Shown here one piece after another: positions 58,089 through 64,000 of a stretch of DNA of 64,000 nt. The DNA is from Amphibalanus amphitrite. Lineage: Eukaryota > Arthropoda > Thecostraca > Balanomorpha > Balanidae. The DNA lies in the NCBI RefSeq assembly GCF_019059575.1, contig NW_024881705.1, positions 62,001 through 126,000 on the forward strand, given 5' to 3'. Made by a program: the position numbers and the translations under genes. The notes beneath the pieces are model-generated. The model was not told where the DNA came from. It worked only from the letters and a program-made list of their open reading frames with translations, and did no database searches. Position 1 is the stretch's first letter. Every line of letters begins with the position of its first letter.

Positions 58089-58850
58089 GTAAAACGTTCA
58101 TGGAGTTCCAGCACATCCCAATATCCTTGCTTTAGTGTATAGACTATAGATTGACGGATGCAAATGATTGGAAATGTTTTCAGCTGGAATCCATACGCTC
58201 ATTGCAAATACAGTGCAACAGGCAATTAAAATAGCATGTCATACCAGCAAGGTCATGTGAATCTGGTCATCAGGTGTTTTTGAAATGCATGTGATATCAC
58301 CTCAAATTTAAGTGCCGCTACCATTCAAATTTTGGATAACTGAAGTTTCATTGATAGTTAACTTTCCTGTCATCAGTATTTCACATAGATGTACATAATG
58401 CTGTGCTATCCTTTACCCTATTAGAACTTTAACATAAGGTGTTATAATGCGATAGTTAAGTTTTTTAGATGTGATACCGTTTACATTAAAAATGTAATAG
58501 GCAAGACGCATTTGGCCAATAGCCATCGCGAGGAATGAATATTATTTGGGATAGCAACCATTTAGGGACTTTGATAAAACCATTTTACTTGAGGTCTGGT
58601 ACCTCACGACTGCGTTGTCTAATCTTATTTCACATTTGCAGATAAGTGTTGGGGAGCGCGATGTTTTCCTGAGATGATTAACGCCTCTGTCATCCATGCA
58701 ATAGTCGATTTATGAAGAGATTTTCAAAAACATGTTTGGGCCGCCTCTGTAACACAGAACAACTGCAACGAGTCACAGCCAAGTGTTCATGTTTGTCGCG
58801 GTGTTTCCGATCGGTGACAGACCACTTCATTAGCACACCTCTAACCCACC
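58089..58850. other. Upstream region of the CUB gene
   Basis: AT-rich DNA without a recognised feature, ending at a clear TATA box. Confidence 0.4.
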
Positions 58851-58858
58851 TATATAAG
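58851..58858 (+). promoter_or_regulatory. TATA box of the CUB gene
   Basis: TATATAAG, 48 bp before the ATG at 58899; a CAGCAGTTCG start region follows at normal spacing. Confidence 0.8.
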
Positions 58859-58898
58859 ACCGTTACAGTCGTCAGACCACACCCAGCAGTTCGCCGAC

Positions 58899-60545
58899 AT
58901 GCGTCCCTCTCAGCAACTGGTCTGCCTTCTGGCAGTCGCACTGACTGCCGTATCGGCTGCAACGATTACTTCAAAAGGTATGTTGCGCGCAACGAATAAC
59001 GGTTTCTTCTTCAGGTAAGTTAGGTGTAACGATTACTTCCAAACGTAAATCAGGTGCAACGAATACTTTCAAAGGCTGTGTGTATGCCGGTCTGAACGAA
59101 TACTTATAGGTATAGGTACGGGGTGTAGCCAATAATTCTAAACGGATGCTAATTCATAACAAATAAGCCTTTTTCGGTGAAAAGTGCGCATTTTGTTTTT
59201 GATTAGATTTTTCTGACAATTATGCATGGAAATAAACACAGCTTAACATTGTCTTCTCTTTGAGGACAATCCATGTAAGAATTTATATATAGAAAAATAG
59301 TAAAGAAAAAGTCCATGAATCGTCCCTTTCTAAGTGTAACGAAACTGCTGATGTCGGTGGTAAATCCATTTCGAATTATGGCTAGGTCTTGTGCTATAGA
59401 ACCGCAGGCCGCGCTCGATAGCTTACCCGGCTTACAGCACGACAAAATTTCCCAGATGAGTTGAACCCGAGCTTCAATGATTTAATGAATTTTAAAAAAT
59501 GAAACACACCAAGCTTAGACCTCAAATTTGATAGAAACGGTACAGCAAAGTCCACGATCAAAAACTGTGGTCCACGAACGCCGTATTTCGTAAAAGCCAG
59601 CTTCAATTCAGCGGTGTCCAGGCTCCAGCTCATACCTGTTCACTCAAGATAGCTCAGACATTTATAATTTACTGTGTTTCAGATGCCATCATGCAGCGTG
59701 TAGACAATAGCGCTGAGGCCATGACACCTGATAGACAACACTCAGCAATTGCAGCCCAACAAGTGATCGAACAACGGTCTCTGGACGACGCTACCCTTCT
59801 TGCATGTTACGACGGTCAAGAATATAAGCCACTACCTGCGGGGGTGTACTACATACAGTCACCCAACTACAGACCAGGCAATCCCGGAAATTATACCAAT
59901 AATTACCAATGCATGTACAAATTCAAGGCGGCTGACAACAAAAGCAAACTACGGATCGACTGCTTCTTCTTTCAACTGGAAGGCAATATGCCAGATTGTG
60001 TTAGAAAAGACTACCTACTCTTTCAGACCGAAGACCTATTTGCGACCTATTGTGGAAAAAACATACCGAAGACGATGCTCTCGAGGTTCGTGTATGCTTT
60101 TTTCCAGACCAATTCGGAAATCACCGACAAGGGTTTCTTCTGCACGATTATGTCCAAAGAGGCGTTGGCCGGCTCCGGCAGTCTGCCGTGCGGCAAACAT
60201 AACCTTCCACCGGGAACGTACAGCCTCCTCAGTCAGAACTACCCCGACAACTACGGAACCAACATCTACTGCAAGTGGGAGCTGGTAGCCAGCGATCCGT
60301 CAAACACAGTGGACTTCAGCTGCAGCAGCTTTGACATGATCTCCTGGGACAACTCCTGCGAGTGGGACTGGATGAAGGTTGACGGCGTCCGCCACTGCAA
60401 CAACAACAAGCCCGCTCCGCAGCAGTTCACAGGCGGCGTCACCGTGGAGTACTCCACACCGAACTTACCCCACAAAACAAGAAAGGGATTCAAATGCACT
60501 GTTACTGTTATACCGCGCCCCACTGGGGGGTGGGGCTATTTATAG
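58899..60545 (+). CDS. Secreted two-CUB-domain protein; 3' end inside a transposable element
   Basis: Exon 1 58899-58977 encodes MRPSQQLVCLLAVALTAVSA, a signal peptide; a GTATGT donor joins an AG acceptor so that exon 2 starts at 59683 (phase 1). The product is about 313 residues. After a short pro-region come two CUB domains (about residues 68-170 and 180-300), with PAGVYYIQSPNYRPGNPGNY and PPGTYSLLSQNYPDNYGTN as domain starts and GFFCTI and GFKCTV as domain ends. CUB domains bind proteins and sugars outside the cell; in arthropods they often precede a trypsin-like domain. Here none is seen. Translation runs VTVIP, then RPTGGWGYL and a stop, and this last part lies in the TTAA-type element at 60512. 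So the gene may be truncated, or the element supplies its natural end. Confidence 0.82.
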
Positions 60546-61672
60546 CCCCCCTCCCGTTTTTCTGCAATAACTTCGAAACCGCTTGACGTATCAACGCCAA
60601 ACTTTCACTACCTTCGGCTGCATCAATTTGAAACCTTGTGTCAAAATTTCAACTTCGTACCTACCATAGGTAGGCCGGAAATGACGTCAGAATGACGTCA
60701 TGTTCGGCCGATTTCGACGTAAAACATTGAACCACGGCAATCGCTCCCAAGAGCTCAGCTTTTAAGCTAGATCCAATTTCTTTGCATGAGAGGACTCAGA
60801 ATCGACTGCGCTATCAAACTGCTATCTCGGATTTTCGAAATTTTGAAAATTTCGAAAATTTTATATAATAAAATTCAAAATTTATATTTTTACATTTTTT
60901 CAAAAACTTTTTGACTTTTCGAAAAAGCCGGAATATATGTGATAGAACGCATTATTTTGACAAACTCTAGCAAGTTTTAGCTAAATATCTTTAAAAATGG
61001 CCAAGTTATACGCATTATTGCAAAAAATTAACAATTATTAATTTTTCAAATCAATTTTTCAGCAAGAATTTGCCATCGTACGCCAACATAAATAGCACCA
61101 TCGTGTTCCTGAGCTAAAACTGCATCCAATAGACACTTTTTCTGTTGAACCTTTTTTGACCTGAAAGTGACCTGACCTGAGCTAAATTTGACTCAAAATG
61201 ACCTCGAATGACACAGACGACATCAAATTCGAAATGTTTGGCCTAAATGGACCATAAAACATGTGTCACGTGATCGACGGATGATATAATATTTTTGTGA
61301 CCTCTGATGACCTGACCTTGACCTGAAAATCAAAGTACAAGTTTGGTACCCTCAGAGAATCTAGAGCATCTGTTCACGAGTGTGTGAACCAAAAATGAGC
61401 CTGATCTGACTTGTAAGACGGCGGCCAGAGCCCAAAACGTGAAGAAGCCAAAATGCTAATAATTTTTACTTTGACCTGACCTGTGACGTCATCGGTGACC
61501 TCGAGGTCAATGAAATTAGGTTACGCTCGACAGTTTTTCCGGGGCTATCAGACGCCGTTTGAATTTTGACGATCGGCCCAGTAGTTTCGGAGTTAGGAGG
61601 GGGGGGGCTATGAATAGCCCCCCCCTCCCCCCCAGTAGGGCGTGTTATACGCAGACCCCAGTGGGGCGCGGG
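60512..61672 (+). mobile_element. TTAA-type non-autonomous element 3, inserted in the CUB gene 3' end
   Basis: The right end CCCCAGTGGGGCGCGGG precedes TTAA at 61673-61676. The left end ACCGCGCCCCACTGGGG follows TTAT at 60508-60511, so one side of the duplication has changed by a base or two. It has a GGGGCTATTTATAGCCCC hairpin at the left and GGGGCTATGAATAGCCCC at the right. The left arm is TTTTTCTGCAATAACTTCGA and the right arm GATCGGCCCAGTAGTTTCGG. An extra terminal-repeat copy (CCCAGTAGGGCGTG) lies 12 bp before the true end. The interior is rich in TGACCTGACCT words. 1161 bp, non-coding. Confidence 0.8.
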
Positions 61673-61676
61673 TTAA

Positions 61677-62159
61677 ATAAAGAGGAAACAGCATATAACT
61701 ATGAACCCAACAGAGTGAGTGTGCGCATTCATGTGGTTTTACTAGAAATGACACCCGTCGCAAATTCTCAAGCCTCTTAGAACTGTTCGCTTTTGTTATT
61801 TTGAGTTTCAAATAAATTTTGCTTTCGTATAAGTTATTCCTTTCATAGGCTTTACGGAGTGCTTAACTAAGAAACACCAGGCTCCTCACTTCTCCATCAC
61901 CGTTTTATGATATTCGCTATTGGGCACAAATAAATGAATTGGCATGCAAGCCCTTATCTTTTTGGACGACCAAACAAATAAATTGCATGCTACACAAAAT
62001 GATGATAAATACGAGTATGCGCGTTGCAGAATGCAGCGATGCGTGCGTGTGCTAAATGCAACAGCGGATTGCTGGCATATAGGCTTACATTAATACTTAT
62101 CGCTGAATTATCGTCATAATATAGTATCAGTATGCATATGTATTCTCATGGAACGGTCT
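61677..62159. other. Short intergenic stretch
   Basis: AT-rich DNA between two TTAA-type elements; no gene seen. Confidence 0.45.
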
Positions 62160-62163
62160 TTAA

Positions 62164-63370
62164 CCCGCGCAGGGCTGGGGTCTCCAGCCGAACGCGCGGG
62201 GCTGGGGGGGTGTAAATTTTACCCCCCCCCCCTTGTTATCTCCCGAACTAATGGTCCGATTTCGAAAATTCAAACGCAAGTCGAAAGATCTCATCACGAA
62301 CAATTAAAAACATGTACTCAATTTAAATTTTGAGGTCAAGGTCAAGGTCAGGTCAAGGGTAAAAATTGCAAGTTTCTACAGTATCGGCCTTGCACCGTAG
62401 TTGCCGAAGAATGGAGTCATGGACTGAGACTGATTGCCCAAATCGTGTTCTTAGGCTACCAAGACAATATTCGTTGCATACAATATCATTCAAAGGTCAA
62501 GGTCAAGGTCAGGTCAGGTCAGGTCAGGTCACCAAAAACAAAATATAGAAAAGGGCATGTGCGACACATGTTTTATGGGTCATTTTATTCATAGAATTCA
62601 ATAGGCAAACTCAATAAGTGATATGGACCACCTCTGGATGAATTTCAGGTCAAGGTCAGGTCAAGGTCAGGTCAAGTGAGGTCAAATTTTGAAGTTGGTT
62701 GTTAAGGCCTAAAAAGGTGTCTATCTGATGTAGGTAGTTTTTCACGGCAAATCGAATGGTGCTATTATTGTTTCTGTACGAGGTCTAGAACTTCCAAAAA
62801 AACATCATTTTCCAAAAATTTTGCGTGTCGTGACGTCATAGAATTTGAAATAACTCCCACATTTTTGAACCGATTCTTTTGAAAATTGATATGTAGGTGC
62901 ACATAGACCCCTTCTCTGACATATATTCCGGTTTGTTCGATACACTCAAAATTTTGGATTTTATAATTATTTTCCCAAAAAATGTCAGTGTTTTGGAAAA
63001 ATTTGGGCCAAAATCTAAAATTTTCAAAAAACCGAGATAGCCATTTGATAGACAAAGTAGAATCACGTATAACCTTTTTGTTACGTCTTGATTCCCTTAA
63101 AAATGAGGATGTTAGCGGCGTTTGAAATTTTGCCGTTTTTGAGGCGAAAATGACGAACATGACGTCAGTAAAACGTCATTTTCTCAAAAAATTTCTGAAT
63201 GAGTTCGTTCAAATTTTCAGGGAACGTGTCAACTTGATGTAAGAAAAGGTACTGGAAGTTTGGCGGCGCTGCGCGCCGCTGTTTTTGAGATATTGCAAAA
63301 TTCGCGAGGGGGGGGGGGGTAAAATTTACCCCCCCCCTCAGCCCCGCGGGTGCTGAGGGGGTGCTGAGAG
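62164..63370 (-). mobile_element. TTAA-type non-autonomous element 4 (reverse orientation), rich in AGGTCA
   Basis: TTAA at 62160-62163 and 63371-63374. CCCGCGCAGGGCTGGGG at the left end is followed 10 bp in by a second copy (CGCGCGGGGCTGGGGGG). The right end carries CAGCCCCGCGGG then two GGTGCTGAG units. GTAAATTTTAC and GTAAAATTTAC sit in G/C-run hairpins at the two ends. The arms show it lies reversed relative to elements 1-3: GGTCCGATTTCGAAAATTCA at its left is the complement of their right arm. Long head-to-tail runs of AAGGTCA and AGGTCA occur at 62333-62360, 62490-62530 and 62646-62690. Non-coding. Confidence 0.78.
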
Positions 63371-63374
63371 TTAA

Positions 63375-64000
63375 TGTGTACGAGTATGATTTACTCATTC
63401 ATTAATTTCCTTCATTGAAATTCAGACGCGCAGGCGATATCACCATTTCCATAGGCGGCGGAACGGGAGGGGACACCGAGGCACCGTGCCCTCTTTGATT
63501 TTGGCATTTTAACATTAGCCCTATGGGCGTTGCATGGAAAGAATGGGACCAAAAGTCGGCAGTGCCCCCCCCCCCCCTTAATTGAAAGTGTTCCGCCGCC
63601 GCCCGCCACTGACCATTTTCCTTTACATTCTTTAACATTTCCCCGCAAACAGAGTCGCTTACCATCTCTGCCCCTCCCCAAGCCCAGATAAACCCATTCT
63701 ATAAACAATTTCGCCCCGGTCCCGGCGCATTCAGCGCACAGTGCGTCGCGCCGTCCCACTGTGCGCCGTCAGGTGAGAGTGGCGGGCGGCGCACGCGGGA
63801 GGTCAGCCGGTGGTGGTCGGTGGGGCGCCGGCCGCTCCGCCTCCGCCGACCGGCGTCAGTGACACGGCCAGGGCCGCACGGGACGCGCGGGGGGCCGCGG
63901 CGCGCTCAGCTCGCCGGCGGAGACCACGGTGACCCGTGACCCGTGATTCGTGATTCGTGATTCCGTGATCTGGTGACCGTGACTCGGTGCGCGGTGTGAG
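63375..64000. other. CpG-rich right edge, possible promoter or 5' exon
   Basis: From about 63710 the DNA becomes very GC- and CpG-rich. CGTCAGGTGAGAGTG at about 63768 is a good splice donor in a non-coding context, so this could be the 5' UTR exon of a gene lying to the right. The far end (63930-63990) is a short GTGACYC/GTGATTC tandem repeat. AGGCGGCGGAAC at 63453 and GTTCCGCCGCC at 63590 form an inverted pair around about 125 bp, possibly a small MITE. No open frame of recognisable family. Confidence 0.35.

Overview
This is eukaryotic nuclear DNA, very probably from an arthropod and most likely a crustacean. Genes are sparse, split by GT-AG introns and led by TATA boxes. One gene is a chemoreceptor of the arthropod gustatory-receptor type, another is an arthropod-style secreted CUB protein, and the intergenic space is full of transposon remnants. 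No bacterial operon, viral or organellar feature is visible. The species cannot be fixed from the sequence alone.

Layout. 1-7.6 kb has no recognisable gene but holds two tandem copies of a GC-rich repeat (1.8-4.1 kb); inverted copies lie at 54.5-55.7 kb. 7.6-11.1 kb is one hAT-like element with a perfect 8-bp target duplication, filled with two minisatellite arrays. 11.8-17.0 kb carries six exons of EMC2 (ER membrane protein complex subunit 2) on the minus strand. 18.6-19.9 kb is an intronless gustatory-receptor-like gene, flanked by two copies of a tRNA-derived SINE. 21.7-30 kb is a transposon graveyard: two more hAT-like elements, TTAA-flanked elements, TA-flanked MITEs and a T-depleted insert. 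30-35 kb is mostly empty, with a decayed gene fragment at 33.8 kb. 35.2-50.0 kb is a gene cluster: three paralogous secreted cysteine-rich proteins (called here A, B and C), a TULIP/JHBP-like secreted protein between B and C, and a short signal-peptide exon at 39.4 kb. 50.5-53.4 kb holds two abutting TTAA-flanked elements. 58.9-60.5 kb is a secreted two-CUB-domain gene whose stop codon lies inside another such element. 62.2-63.4 kb is one more element, and 63.7-64 kb is a CpG-rich stretch that may be a promoter or 5' exon.

Genes A, B, C and the CUB gene share one plan: a TATA box 48-63 bp before the ATG, a short signal-peptide exon, one intron, then a large exon. A/B/C look like a locally duplicated secreted family that still exchanges sequence by gene conversion.

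The most unusual content is a family of about 1-2 kb non-coding elements. They share an internal core: a G-run/C-run hairpin, then a TTTTTCGCGAATATCTC-like arm, then many AGGTCA hexamers. Their ends differ: some have TTAA duplications with CCC..GGG termini (piggyBac-like), others have 8-bp duplications with CAGGG/CAGGC termini (hAT-like).
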